Assembly: GCA_934504345.1 (NCBI GenBank)
Contig: CAKSVR010000018.1
Coordinates: forward strand, 1-39,980
DNA length: 39,980 nt
Source: an uncultured Agathobaculum sp.
Lineage (GTDB): Bacteria; Bacillota; Clostridia; Oscillospirales; Butyricicoccaceae
Direction: 5' to 3'
In this document: positions 16,525 to 23,757 of the stretch, in pieces
How the letters are laid out: each line of letters opens with the position of its first letter
Numbering within the stretch: the stretch's first letter is position 1
The notes under the pieces: generated by a model
Databases searched by the model: none
What the model saw: the letters and a program-made list of their open reading frames with translations, nothing else
What the model was told of the DNA's origin: nothing
Made by a program: the position numbers and the translations under genes

Positions 16525-16584
16525 TTGACAGATACGGTCGAACGAGGTACTATAAGCATACAGAAAGTATACACTGTAAACAGT
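16525..16584 (+). promoter_or_regulatory. Predicted promoter and palindrome before the AIM24-family gene
   Basis: TTGACA (16525-16530), a 17-bp spacer and TACTAT (16548-16553). The dyad ACTGTAAACAGT at 16573-16584 lies between the promoter and the AAAGGAGG ribosome site and could be an operator. Confidence 0.6.
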
Positions 16585-16600
16585 AAAGGAGGCACAGAGC

Positions 16601-17281
16601 ATGAAATACGAAATTCGCGGCGGCGTGTTCCCGGTCGTGATCTGCGAGCTGGAGAACGGTGAGAAAATGATAACCGAAAAAGGCGCGATGTCGTGGATGT
16701 CGCCCAACATGAAGATGGAAACCGTGGGCGGCGGACTGGGTAAAATGTTCTCCAAGGCATTCTCGGGCGAGAGTATGTTCCAGAACAGCTACACGGCACA
16801 GGGCGGCCCGGGCATGATCGCGTTCGGCTCGTGCTTCCCGGGCAAGATCCTGCCGGTGGAGATCCGGCCGGGCAAAGAGCTCATCGTGCAGAAAAGCGCG
16901 TTCCTCGCATCCGAGGCGGGCGTAGAGCTGTCCATCCACTTCAATAAAAAGCTCGGCGCGGGCTTTTTCGGCGGTGAGGGCTTCATCATGCAGCGGCTGA
17001 GCGGTTCGGGCATCGTGTTCCTCGAGATCGACGGCGAGCTGGTCGAGTACGACCTCGCACCGGGTCAGCAGATGGTGATCGACACCGGCAACGTGGCGGC
17101 GTTCGACTCGACAGTTTCCATTGACATCCAGCAGGTGCCGGGCATCAAGAACAGGCTGCTCGGCGGCGAGGGCCTGTTCAACACCACGCTGACCGGCCCG
17201 GGCAAGATCTGGCTTCAGACCATGCCGATCTCGAACGTGGCGGAGTCCATCCGGCCGTTCATCCCGACCGCGAGCAAGTGA
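16601..17281 (+). CDS. AIM24/TIGR00266 family protein
   Basis: A 226-residue soluble protein of the AIM24 (DUF124) family, whose beta-barrel fold resembles the TRAP RNA-binding attenuator protein. The bacterial function is unknown. Visible family traits are the N-terminal YEIRGGVFPVVICELENGE, GAMSWMSPNMKMET, the glycine-rich FFGGEGFIMQRLSGSGIVFLE and the C-terminal LLGGEGLFNTTLTGPGKIWLQTMP. The ATG at 16601 follows AAAGGAGG. It is monocistronic and ends in a strong terminator, directly behind which a large structured repeat element begins. Confidence 0.92.
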   Translation: MKYEIRGGVFPVVICELENGEKMITEKGAMSWMSPNMKMETVGGGLGKMFSKAFSGESMFQNSYTAQGGPGMIAFGSCFPGKILPVEIRPGKELIVQKSAFLASEAGVELSIHFNKKLGAGFFGGEGFIMQRLSGSGIVFLEIDGELVEYDLAPGQQMVIDTGNVAAFDSTVSIDIQQVPGIKNRLLGGEGLFNTTLTGPGKIWLQTMPISNVAESIRPFIPTASK

Positions 17282-17284
17282 AAA

Positions 17285-17317
17285 CGAAAAATCCCGAAAC
17301 CTCGGTTTCGGGATTTT
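17285..17317 (+). terminator. Intrinsic terminator after the AIM24-family gene
   Basis: AAAATCCCGAAACC and GGTTTCGGGATTTTTT form a 12-14-bp stem followed by T. Confidence 0.9.
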
Positions 17318-17324
17318 TTGCGCC

Positions 17325-18096
17325 ATTTTGCAGCAGCCCATTTCGCGGAAGCCGCCGTCCGGGGCACACGAGTCGCGGAAGCGATACGCCGTATCCGGGC
17401 GGCAGCCCTTTCCTCGGCAGCCGTTCTCCGGTGCAACCGAGTTGCGAAGCAATACGCCGTTGCCGGGCTGGGGAGTTTCGCGCTCTGCGGAGCGCGGGAA
17501 CGGGCCGCACGCGCGGCGGGCGCAAAAAGGAAAGGACACCTACGGTTTCCTTTCCTCTTTGAACTCCTATCTTTCCCTCGGCGACCTCGCGAACGGGCCT
17601 TACGGCCCTACTTCATAGGTAACTCGCATAAAGGAACGGTATCGGCTCACGTTTTCCGCGTTGTTGCGGCGTTATCACGGCAGATTGCACGGGTTTTGCG
17701 TAAATACTGGCGCAGAGCTCTAACGGCTTGAGCGTAGCCGAGGGAGGAATGGTCGGCGTTAAGCCGAGCCTACGAGCTGGTAACGGTACTGCCGTTTCTT
17801 TTTTTCGGTCCCACCTCTAAGTAGGAACGCTTGCGTTCCGTCGCTCCGAGGTTTCCCAAAAGGGAAAAGGGGAGCTTCCTAAGAGGGTACGCACTCATTT
17901 AATCCGCGCACGGCGCGGAAATAAGGTTTAGTGGCCTACGGGCAAAACCGTAGGTTGTCTACCCTCTTAGGCCCCGCGCGGGAGCGCCGTTCTCCCGCGC
18001 TCCGCAGAGCGCGAAATCCCCAGCCCGGAAACGGCGTATTGCTTACGCAACTCGGTTGCACCATGAAAAGGGTGCCGAAAAACGGGCTGCCGAAAA
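17325..18096 (+). repeat. Large structured noncoding element, copy 1
   Basis: This 0.77-kb stretch has no credible gene. It begins with two REP-like units of about 68 bp (17329-17465) and ends with an inverted one (18018-18096). In between lie successive hairpins: 17479-17496 (CGCGCTC/GAGCGCG, loop TGCG), 17529-17555 (GGAAAGGA/TCCTTTCC), 17595-17608 (GGGCC/GGCCC), 17824-17839 (GGAACGC/GCGTTCC), a three-way fold at 17878-17971, and 17996-18013. The interval 17475-17815 is matched at high identity, in the opposite orientation, by 33860-34210 of copy 2, where stem bases have changed in compensating pairs. It starts 8 bp after a terminator. Class unknown; could be a structured RNA gene, a mobile noncoding element or both. 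Confidence 0.8.
17878..17971 (+). ncRNA. Candidate branched RNA fold within structured element copy 1
   Basis: A perfect 12-bp outer stem (17878-17889 with 17960-17971, CCTAAGAGGGTA / TACCCTCTTAGG) encloses two hairpins: 17904-17918 (CCGCGC/GCGCGG) and 17935-17954 (CCTACGG/CCGTAGG, loop GCAAAA). Together they make a three-way junction. Copy 2 has a simpler hairpin at the equivalent place (33750-33790). Expression as RNA is not shown by the sequence. Confidence 0.5.
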
Positions 18097-18180
18097 AATT
18101 TTTCGCCTTTTTCAAAAGAGTTGACCATTCGAGGTCAATTTTCCCGGCTTTTCAGCGTAGGGGTGAAGGAGGTGTTTGCA

Positions 18181-18900
18181 ATGACCATTGCATTCAAGCA
18201 GGCGCGCAGCGGAAACTACCGCCGCGCCGCACGCGGCAAGCCGGACATCCGCTATCTGGTGATCCATTTCACCGCAAATGACGGCGATACCGCGAAAAAC
18301 AACGCGGATTATTTCTCTCAGGCGGACATTTCGACCTCGGCGCACTACTTTGTGGACGAGAGAGAGGTCTGGCAGTCCGTCCGCGATGCGGACATCGCGT
18401 GGCACTGCGGCACGCGCGGGACGTATTTCCATCCGTACTGCCGCAACGCGAACAGCATCGGCATCGAGCTGTGCAGCCGCAAAACCGGGGAGAAGTATTC
18501 CTTCAAGCCGGAAACCGTGCGCCGCGCGCAGCAGCTTGCCCGCGAGCTGATGGAAAAGTACGGCATTCCGCCGGAAAACGTGGTGCGTCACTACGATGTG
18601 ACACACAAAAACTGTCCCGCGCCGTTCGTGGAGAGCGCGGCGGCGTGGGCGGCATTCAAGCAGGGCTTACAGCAAAAGGAGGAGCACGATATGACCGAAG
18701 CCGAGGTAAAAAAGCTCATCGAAAACAGCCGAAAGACGTACAGCAGCGCGGCAGCGTGTCCGGCATGGGCGCAGCCGACCGTGAACAAGCTGATGCGTAA
18801 GGGCTTTCTGCTGGGCGATGAAAAGGGCCGGCTGGAGCTGACAGGTGACCTGCTGCGTACACTCGTCATCAACGACCGCGCGGGTCTGTACGGAGAATAA
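18181..18900 (+). CDS. N-acetylmuramoyl-L-alanine amidase (amidase_2, endolysin-like)
   Basis: Zinc hydrolase that cleaves the bond between muramic acid and the peptide stem. The 239-residue protein has an N-terminal T7-lysozyme-like domain (about 20-160) with zinc ligands His29 (YLVIHFTAN), His137 (VVRHYDVTHKNCPAP) and Cys145. A linker of charged residues (165-190) leads to a small C-terminal domain (about 190-239) similar to those of clostridial phage endolysins. There is no signal peptide, as usual for holin-dependent phage lysins. The ATG at 18181 follows AAGGAGG. No holin or other phage gene is adjacent, so it may be a prophage remnant or a domesticated lysin beside a repeat element. Confidence 0.92.
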   Translation: MTIAFKQARSGNYRRAARGKPDIRYLVIHFTANDGDTAKNNADYFSQADISTSAHYFVDEREVWQSVRDADIAWHCGTRGTYFHPYCRNANSIGIELCSRKTGEKYSFKPETVRRAQQLARELMEKYGIPPENVVRHYDVTHKNCPAPFVESAAAWAAFKQGLQQKEEHDMTEAEVKKLIENSRKTYSSAAACPAWAQPTVNKLMRKGFLLGDEKGRLELTGDLLRTLVINDRAGLYGE

Positions 18901-19037
18901 GCTGTCGCGAAACCACGGTTTCGCCGACAAGAGGAACGGACCGTAGGCCGTTCCAAAGTCGTCCGAAAGTTCCTCTCAATGGTCGAAACTTTCTCCCTCT
19001 TAGGGAATAAAAACCGAGGTACACGCCCTCGGTTTTT
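18901..19037 (+). terminator. Hairpin-rich 3' region of the amidase gene with terminal terminator
   Basis: Several hairpins follow the stop: GCGAAACC/GGTTTCGC (18906-18924) and GGAACGG/CCGTTCC. The last one, AAACCGAGG / CCTCGGTTT (19011-19019 with 19027-19035) with a T-run, is the likely terminator. The middle hairpin resembles those of the large element at 17325-18096, so part of this could be a degraded piece of it. Confidence 0.6.
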
Positions 19038-19121
19038 ATGAATTTGTAAGGCAAATTCTATTTAACGCGCGCTCTCGCGCGATGTATGCAAATACAGACG
19101 TTAAATGCTTCTCGAAAAGCG

Positions 19122-19157
19122 GAAAAGAGCTGCAAACCGTGGTTTGCAGCTCTTTTC
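19122..19157 (-). terminator. Bidirectional terminator of the MATE gene
   Basis: A perfect 17-bp stem (19122-19138 with 19141-19157, GAAAAGAGCTGCAAACC and its complement), 10 bp beyond the MATE stop codon. A/T-rich ends on both strands suit both directions. Confidence 0.9.
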
Positions 19158-19167
19158 GTTACGTTTC

Positions 19168-20532
19168 TTATGTGTTCTGATAGGTGAGGCCCTTTTTCCG
19201 GATAATGTGCATCTGCACATAGTACGAGGCAGCGAGGAACACCGCCGCGAACGTCCATGCTGCCGCATCGGTGTAGAACAGGCCGCGCTCGCCGATGGCC
19301 TTGGTCAGCAGCAGTGCTGCGCCCACACGGCCCGCAAACTCGGTCAGGCCGGAGAGCATCGGCGCGGTGGTGAAGCCCATGCCCTGAAGGGCAGAGCGGT
19401 AGGTGTGCAGCACATACGCGGACAGCAGGAACGTGCTCATAACGACCAGATAATCGTAGGCGACCGACAGGGCTTGGGCAGCGTTGGCCGCATCCGCCGA
19501 AATGAACATCGCGACCACATGACGGCCGAACAGGATCATGCCCGCCGCCAGCAGGAGGGCGAAGCTCAGCGCCAGCACGAGCGTACACCGCACGCCCTTT
19601 TTCACGCGGTCGAGCCGGTTCGCGCCCCAGTTCTGGCCGGTGTAGGTCGAGGCGGCGTAGCCGAACGCGGAGGCCGAGCAGTCCATCAGGCCGTGCAGCT
19701 TGTTCGTAGCCGTAAAGCCCGCGAGGAACACGAAGCCGCAGGTATTGATGACCGCCTGCATGATGATGCCGCTGATCACGATAACGAAGTGCTGGAGCGC
19801 CAGCGGCAGACCGAGATGGCACAGCCGACGGAGCACGCCGCCGTCCGGCTGCCAGTCCGGGCGCTGCACGGAGGCATCCTGAATCCTGCGGAGCACGTTC
19901 ACGCAGTACGCGAATGCGAACAGCTGTGCGAGCAGCGTTGCCGCCGCTGCGCCGGGAATGCCCCAGCCGAGGCGGATGACAAACAGCAGGTCGAGCACGA
20001 TGTTGAGGCAGCCCGCAGTGAACATGGCGATGAGCGGGCTTTTGCCGTCGCCGAGCGCACGCAGGATGGCTGCCGCCATGTTGTACGCCATCGTGATGAG
20101 CGTACCGGCGTACATCATCGTCAGGTAGATGTGCGCGCCGTCATAGATGTTCTCGGGTGTGTCGAGCAGGCGCAGCAGCCAGCCCGCCGAGGACACGAAC
20201 ACCACGGTCAGCAAAATGCCGACCGCCGCGCACAGCAGCACGGACATGGTGATGGCCTTTCGCAGCCCTTTTTTGTCGTTCGAGCCGAACGTCTGCGACA
20301 CGAGCACGGAGAAGCCCTGCGTCATGGCCTGTATCGTCCACAGCACCAGCCAGTACAGCCAGTCGGTCGCGCCGAGCGCGGCAAGCGCCTCCACGCCCAC
20401 GCCGCGGCCCACGATGGAGGCATCCGCGACGGTGTATAACTGCTGGCCGACGTTTGTCAGGATGAGCGGCACGGCCAGCCCGAGGATAAGCTTGGTCGGG
20501 CTGCCGGACGTCATGTTGGTTTCTCTGCTCAT
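19168..20532 (-). CDS. MATE family multidrug/metabolite exporter
   Basis: A 454-residue inner-membrane antiporter with 12 predicted helices in two homologous halves, the usual MATE size. It belongs to the NorM/DinF-like group. Typical stretches are LGLAVPLILTNVGQQLYTVADASIVGRGVG, in which the VD/A motif region of helix 1-2 is evident, QAMTQGFSVLVSQTFGSNDKKGLRKA, and GYAASTYTGQNWGANRLDRVKKG in the second half. Substrates are probably cationic drugs or metabolites and are not predictable. The ATG at 20532 is chosen since the conserved N-terminus starts there, although the ribosome site (AAAGAAGAA) is mediocre. A -10 box (TATAAT, minus strand) is at 20569-20574. It follows pepV on the same strand, with 106 bp between. 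Confidence 0.95.
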   Translation of the reverse strand: MSRETNMTSGSPTKLILGLAVPLILTNVGQQLYTVADASIVGRGVGVEALAALGATDWLYWLVLWTIQAMTQGFSVLVSQTFGSNDKKGLRKAITMSVLLCAAVGILLTVVFVSSAGWLLRLLDTPENIYDGAHIYLTMMYAGTLITMAYNMAAAILRALGDGKSPLIAMFTAGCLNIVLDLLFVIRLGWGIPGAAAATLLAQLFAFAYCVNVLRRIQDASVQRPDWQPDGGVLRRLCHLGLPLALQHFVIVISGIIMQAVINTCGFVFLAGFTATNKLHGLMDCSASAFGYAASTYTGQNWGANRLDRVKKGVRCTLVLALSFALLLAAGMILFGRHVVAMFISADAANAAQALSVAYDYLVVMSTFLLSAYVLHTYRSALQGMGFTTAPMLSGLTEFAGRVGAALLLTKAIGERGLFYTDAAAWTFAAVFLAASYYVQMHIIRKKGLTYQNT

Positions 20533-20638
20533 TGGGGATTCTTCTTTCTTTTGCTTACTCTTTACATAATTATACTGCGAAACCGGCTGCGCGGACAGGG
20601 ATTTGGGCTGTGCTTTTCTGCCGCGAAGCTGCGGAATC

Positions 20639-22003
20639 CTACTTTGCCAGCTCGTACATCGCGGCGGCGATGATCTCGGCGTTTTGCAGCACGCGCTCGA
20701 CCTCCATATACTCGTCCGGCTTGTGCTCGCGCACCTCGTCGCCGGGAAAGATCGGGCCGAATGCAACGAGATTGGGCATGGATTTCGCATAAGTGCCGCC
20801 GCCGATGCTCTTGAGCTCGGCCTTTTCGCCGGTCTGCTCCTCGTACACCCTGGACAGACGGCGGATGAGCTCGCTCTCGGGCGGCATATAGATGGCAGCG
20901 GCGTGGGTCAGCTCGGTTTCCGTAAAGCCGCCGAGCGTGAAGCCGCGCGACAGACGGGGATAGACGAACTCATATTTGAGGGTGACAGGGTAGCGCACGG
21001 ACATGGTGAGCGACAGCGTTTCGTCCTCAAAGCGGGCTGCACCGAGGTTGAGGGTCAGCGGGCCGGAGAGCGCGTCGCGCATCGCAAGGCCGAGCGACTC
21101 GCCGTTGACCTCCATGCCGAGGCGCTCGGCAACGAACGCCATGCAGTCGCCGAGTTCGCCGGTCAGCGGCAGCTGTGCGAGTGCCATCGCCAGCCGTCCG
21201 ATGGCGTTCTCGCCGAGCTCGGGTGTCGAGCCGTGTACGGCTACGCCCTCGGCTTCCACGCGGATGCCGCCCTCGATGGGCGTGACCTTCACCTTGTCCG
21301 CCGCGATCTTGTCCGCCGCCTCGGCCGGGCACGCCAGCTCCGCGACCGCATATGCCGGGGAGATGTTGGAGGCCGTGCCGCCCTCGAACTTTGTCAGACG
21401 GTAATCGCCGGTCTGGTGCAGTTTTCGGCTGTAAGTGCAGTTCAGGATGCCTTTTTCACCGTTGATGATGGGGTATTCGCCGTCCGGCGTGAAGCCGTAC
21501 ACGGGCAGCTCGCCGCCGTGCGCCACATACCACGACATATCGCCGCAGCCGGTCTCCTCGTTGGTGCCGAACAGCAGCCGGATGCGCTTGGACGGGGCAA
21601 ATCCGGCATCCTTGAGCGCCGCCAGCGCATAGATGGCCGCTACCATCGGGCCCTTGTCGTCCATCGTGCCGCGCCCGTAGATGCGGCCGTTTTTGATCTC
21701 GCCGGAGAACGGTTCGGACTCGCTCCAGCCGTCGCCGGCGGGCACAACGTCCAGATGGCCGAGCACGGCCACCATTTCCTCGCCGTCGCCGTACTCGCAC
21801 CAGCCGACGCGGTCGTCCATGTTCCCTGTCGGGAAGCCCAGCTTTTCGCACAGCGCGAGGGCTTCGTGCAGTGCGCGGGCAGGCTCACGGCCGAACGGTG
21901 CGTGCTCCTCGGGCGTGCCCTCCACGCTGGGAATACGCACCAGCGCGGCAAGGCTTTCCAGCAGCTCGTCGGCGTGTGCGCGGATATAGGGTTTGCAGTT
22001 CAT
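20639..22003 (-). CDS. pepV: M20-family dipeptidase (PepV/Sapep type)
   Basis: Zinc-dependent cytosolic dipeptidase. The 454-residue length fits PepV-like enzymes. Metal ligands lie in LGHLDVVPAGDGW (His), YGRGTMDDKGPM (bridging Asp) and FGTNEETGCGD (Glu pair). The lid/dimer domain follows, and the final metal histidine is expected in the C-terminal FPGDEVREHKPDEYM stretch. The ATG at 22003 follows AGGAGG. It starts 26 bp after the Crp/Fnr gene and is probably co-transcribed with it. Specificity for unusual dipeptides (for example beta-Ala or D-amino acid dipeptides) is known for some relatives but not shown here. Confidence 0.94.
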   Translation of the reverse strand: MNCKPYIRAHADELLESLAALVRIPSVEGTPEEHAPFGREPARALHEALALCEKLGFPTGNMDDRVGWCEYGDGEEMVAVLGHLDVVPAGDGWSESEPFSGEIKNGRIYGRGTMDDKGPMVAAIYALAALKDAGFAPSKRIRLLFGTNEETGCGDMSWYVAHGGELPVYGFTPDGEYPIINGEKGILNCTYSRKLHQTGDYRLTKFEGGTASNISPAYAVAELACPAEAADKIAADKVKVTPIEGGIRVEAEGVAVHGSTPELGENAIGRLAMALAQLPLTGELGDCMAFVAERLGMEVNGESLGLAMRDALSGPLTLNLGAARFEDETLSLTMSVRYPVTLKYEFVYPRLSRGFTLGGFTETELTHAAAIYMPPESELIRRLSRVYEEQTGEKAELKSIGGGTYAKSMPNLVAFGPIFPGDEVREHKPDEYMEVERVLQNAEIIAAAMYELAK

Positions 22004-22029
22004 AACAAAAACCTCCTGAAATGGGTGGA

Positions 22030-22698
22030 TTATTCATCGGATAACGAACGATGCAGTACAAAATGGCTCTTTCTGTACGAGATGAGCCCGTCGCGCCGCA
22101 TCCGGCTGAGCTCAGCGGACAGCGCACTGCGGTCCACGCCGAGATAGTCGGCCAGCTGCTGGCGGTCGAACGGGATGTCGAACGTGTCGCTGCCGCACTG
22201 CACCGCCTGCGCGGACAGGTAGGACAGCAGCTTGCCGCGCATGGATTTGGGGCTTGTGTGGAAGATTTTCCGCGTTAAGAGCAGGTTTTTCTGCGCGGTG
22301 ACGTCCAAAAGATTGCGGAGCAGAACGGCGTGTGCGCTGTCCTGCGCGGCAGGGGAGAGCAGCGTTTCGGTCGGCAGGAACAGCACCTCGGCGGGTGCAT
22401 CCGCCACAGCGGAAACCATCATGGGCGTGCCGGGCACGCAGGCGTAGGTTTCGGCGAACACGTTTCCCGGCGCGATGCGGTCGAGCAGGGTCTTGTGGCC
22501 CCACGCATCATCGCGCTCGATGGCCGCGCTGCCGGAGAGCAGCACGCACAGCGCGTGCGCGAGGTCGCCGACACGGTATATCGGCTGAAATTTGTCAAAT
22601 TCGCGCGTGTAAGCGTGCAGACGGCGCAGGAGCGGCGGCAGCTCGGCAGTCGGGATGCCGCGGAACAGGGCGCAGCCCGCGAGGATGGACAGGTTCAT
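22030..22698 (-). CDS. Crp/Fnr-family transcriptional regulator
   Basis: A 222-residue regulator with an N-terminal cyclic-nucleotide-binding-like beta roll (about 20-120) and a C-terminal winged helix. The recognition helix is in FDRQQLADYLGVDRSALSAELSRMRRDGLI. The family's usual N-terminal FNR cysteine cluster is absent, so no own Fe-S oxygen sensor is expected; the single N-terminal Cys9 is not enough. Divergent from a ferredoxin-type gene at 22907, and the interval carries a TGTTGT-N4-ACAACA dyad. Similar regulators often control hcp or redox genes. Effector unknown. Confidence 0.93.
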   Translation of the reverse strand: MNLSILAGCALFRGIPTAELPPLLRRLHAYTREFDKFQPIYRVGDLAHALCVLLSGSAAIERDDAWGHKTLLDRIAPGNVFAETYACVPGTPMMVSAVADAPAEVLFLPTETLLSPAAQDSAHAVLLRNLLDVTAQKNLLLTRKIFHTSPKSMRGKLLSYLSAQAVQCGSDTFDIPFDRQQLADYLGVDRSALSAELSRMRRDGLISYRKSHFVLHRSLSDE

Positions 22699-22712
22699 AT
22701 TTCCTCCTGTTT

Positions 22713-22728
22713 TGTTGTTGGGACAACA
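22713..22728. promoter_or_regulatory. Candidate Crp/Fnr-type operator
   Basis: TGTTGT-TGGG-ACAACA is a perfect 6-bp dyad with a 4-bp spacer. This is the geometry of Crp/Fnr sites. It sits 15 bp downstream of the -10 box of the regulator gene and 12 bp before the ribosome-site region, a position suited to autorepression. Confidence 0.65.
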
Positions 22729-22742
22729 TACTTGGCTCTTTC

Positions 22743-22771
22743 AGTATAGTAAGATAAAGGCACAAAGTCAA
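22743..22771 (-). promoter_or_regulatory. Predicted promoter of the Crp/Fnr-pepV operon
   Basis: Minus-strand TTGACT (22766-22771), a 17-bp spacer and TATACT (22743-22748). Confidence 0.75.
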
Positions 22772-22782
22772 GTGCAGTCCAT

Positions 22783-22857
22783 CTCATGGCAGCCCATTCC
22801 GCGGCAGCCGTTATGCGGTGCACACGAGTCGCGTGCCCCGGAGAACGGCGTGCCGCA
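22783..22857. repeat. Solitary REP-like unit
   Basis: Carries GGCAGCCCATTCCGCGGCAG, then GGTGCACACGAGTCGCG and CGGAGAACGGCG. These are the same words as the units at both ends of the large elements at 17325-18096 and 33565-34380. It lies in the 208-bp gap between the regulator and the ferredoxin-type gene. Confidence 0.7.
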
Positions 22858-22906
22858 GAAAATCAGTACAAGACAGGAAAACGGATACATTTCAGGAGGA
22901 ACTATC

Positions 22907-23599
22907 ATGGTAAGAAAGATCATCGAGATCGACAAGGAAAAGTGCAATGGCTGCGGCCTGTGTGCAAGCGCGTGCCACGAGGGCGCGATCGGCATGGTGG
23001 ACGGCAAGGCCGAGCTGCTCCGCGACGATTACTGCGACGGCCTCGGCAACTGCCTGCCGGTGTGCCCGACCGGCGCGATCTCGTTCGTCGAGCGCGAAGC
23101 CGCCGCCTACGATGAGGCCGCCGTGCAGGCCAATATGCAGGCAAAGGCACAGCCGCACACCGGCTGTCCGGGCAGCATGGCGCGGAGCATCGACCGCAGA
23201 CCGGTTCAGCCCGCCTCGTTCATCCCTGCGCCGAGCGAGCTGCGCCAGTGGCCCGTGCAGATCAAGCTCGTGCCCGTGAACGCGCCCTATTTTGACGGCG
23301 CCGATCTGCTCATCGCGGCGGACTGCACCGCCTACGCTTACGCGAACTTCCATCAGGATTTCATTCGCGGCAAGATCACGCTCATCGGCTGTCCCAAGCT
23401 GGATGACGGCGATTACAGCGAGAAGCTGACCGAGATCCTCCGTCACAACAGCATCAAGCGCGTTACCATCGTGCGGATGGAGGTGCCGTGCTGCGGCGGG
23501 CTGGAGTATGCCGTCCGCACCGCGCTCCAGAACTGCGGAAAACTGGTGCCGTGGCAGGTGAAGATCATCTCCACCACGGGTGAGCTGCTGGACGATTAA
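22907..23599 (+). CDS. Ferredoxin-type 4Fe-4S protein with C-terminal cysteine-rich domain
   Basis: A 230-residue redox protein. The N-terminus (about 1-65) has two ferredoxin motifs. The first is complete (CNGCGLCASAC). In the second (CDGLGNCLPVCP) the middle cysteine of CxxCxxC is replaced, a variant familiar from this protein type. The C-terminal part (about 105-230) adds further cysteines in AADCTAYAYANFHQDF, IGCPKLDDGDY and EVPCCGGLEYAV, which could bind another cofactor. The ATG at 22907 follows TCAGGAGGA. Divergent from a Crp/Fnr regulator, which likely controls it. Electron partner unknown; a role in nitrosative or oxidative stress is only a guess from similar pairings. Confidence 0.88.
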   Translation: MVRKIIEIDKEKCNGCGLCASACHEGAIGMVDGKAELLRDDYCDGLGNCLPVCPTGAISFVEREAAAYDEAAVQANMQAKAQPHTGCPGSMARSIDRRPVQPASFIPAPSELRQWPVQIKLVPVNAPYFDGADLLIAADCTAYAYANFHQDFIRGKITLIGCPKLDDGDYSEKLTEILRHNSIKRVTIVRMEVPCCGGLEYAVRTALQNCGKLVPWQVKIISTTGELLDD

Positions 23600-23614
23600 G
23601 CCGGTAAAACAGAC

Positions 23615-23664
23615 GAAATCCGCTCTGCATGACGTTTTCTTGCCGTGCAGAGCGGATTTTTATT
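23615..23664 (+). terminator. Intrinsic terminator after the ferredoxin-type gene
   Basis: AAATCCGCTCTGCA and TGCAGAGCGGATTT pair in a 14-bp stem around a loop of about 17 nt, followed by TTTATTT. Confidence 0.85.
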
Positions 23665-23692
23665 TGCATTTTTCGTTAAATTAGAGTAAAAT
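23664..23692 (+). promoter_or_regulatory. Predicted promoter of the LacI-hydrolase-GNAT operon
   Basis: TTGCAT (23664-23669), a 17-bp spacer and TAAAAT (23687-23692), 65 bp before the regulator start codon. Confidence 0.7.
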
Positions 23693-23757
23693 GATAAAGC
23701 AGTGCCGCGAAAAGCGGCAAATCTGACCCGGTAGAGGTATGTAGGAGCGGAATTTTC

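Noticed and set aside
17318..17731. Open frames within the structured element (also on the other strand and at 33511-34065)
   Set aside because: They translate hairpins and REP units, lack ribosome sites and show no resemblance to a protein; the second copy does not preserve the same frame.
17325..18096. Group II intron or IS element
   Set aside because: No reverse transcriptase or transposase frame and no recognisable domain V hairpin was found.
18181..18900. Evidence for a prophage
   Set aside because: Only one lysin-like gene is present, without holin, structural, integrase or repressor genes, so a prophage call is not supported.
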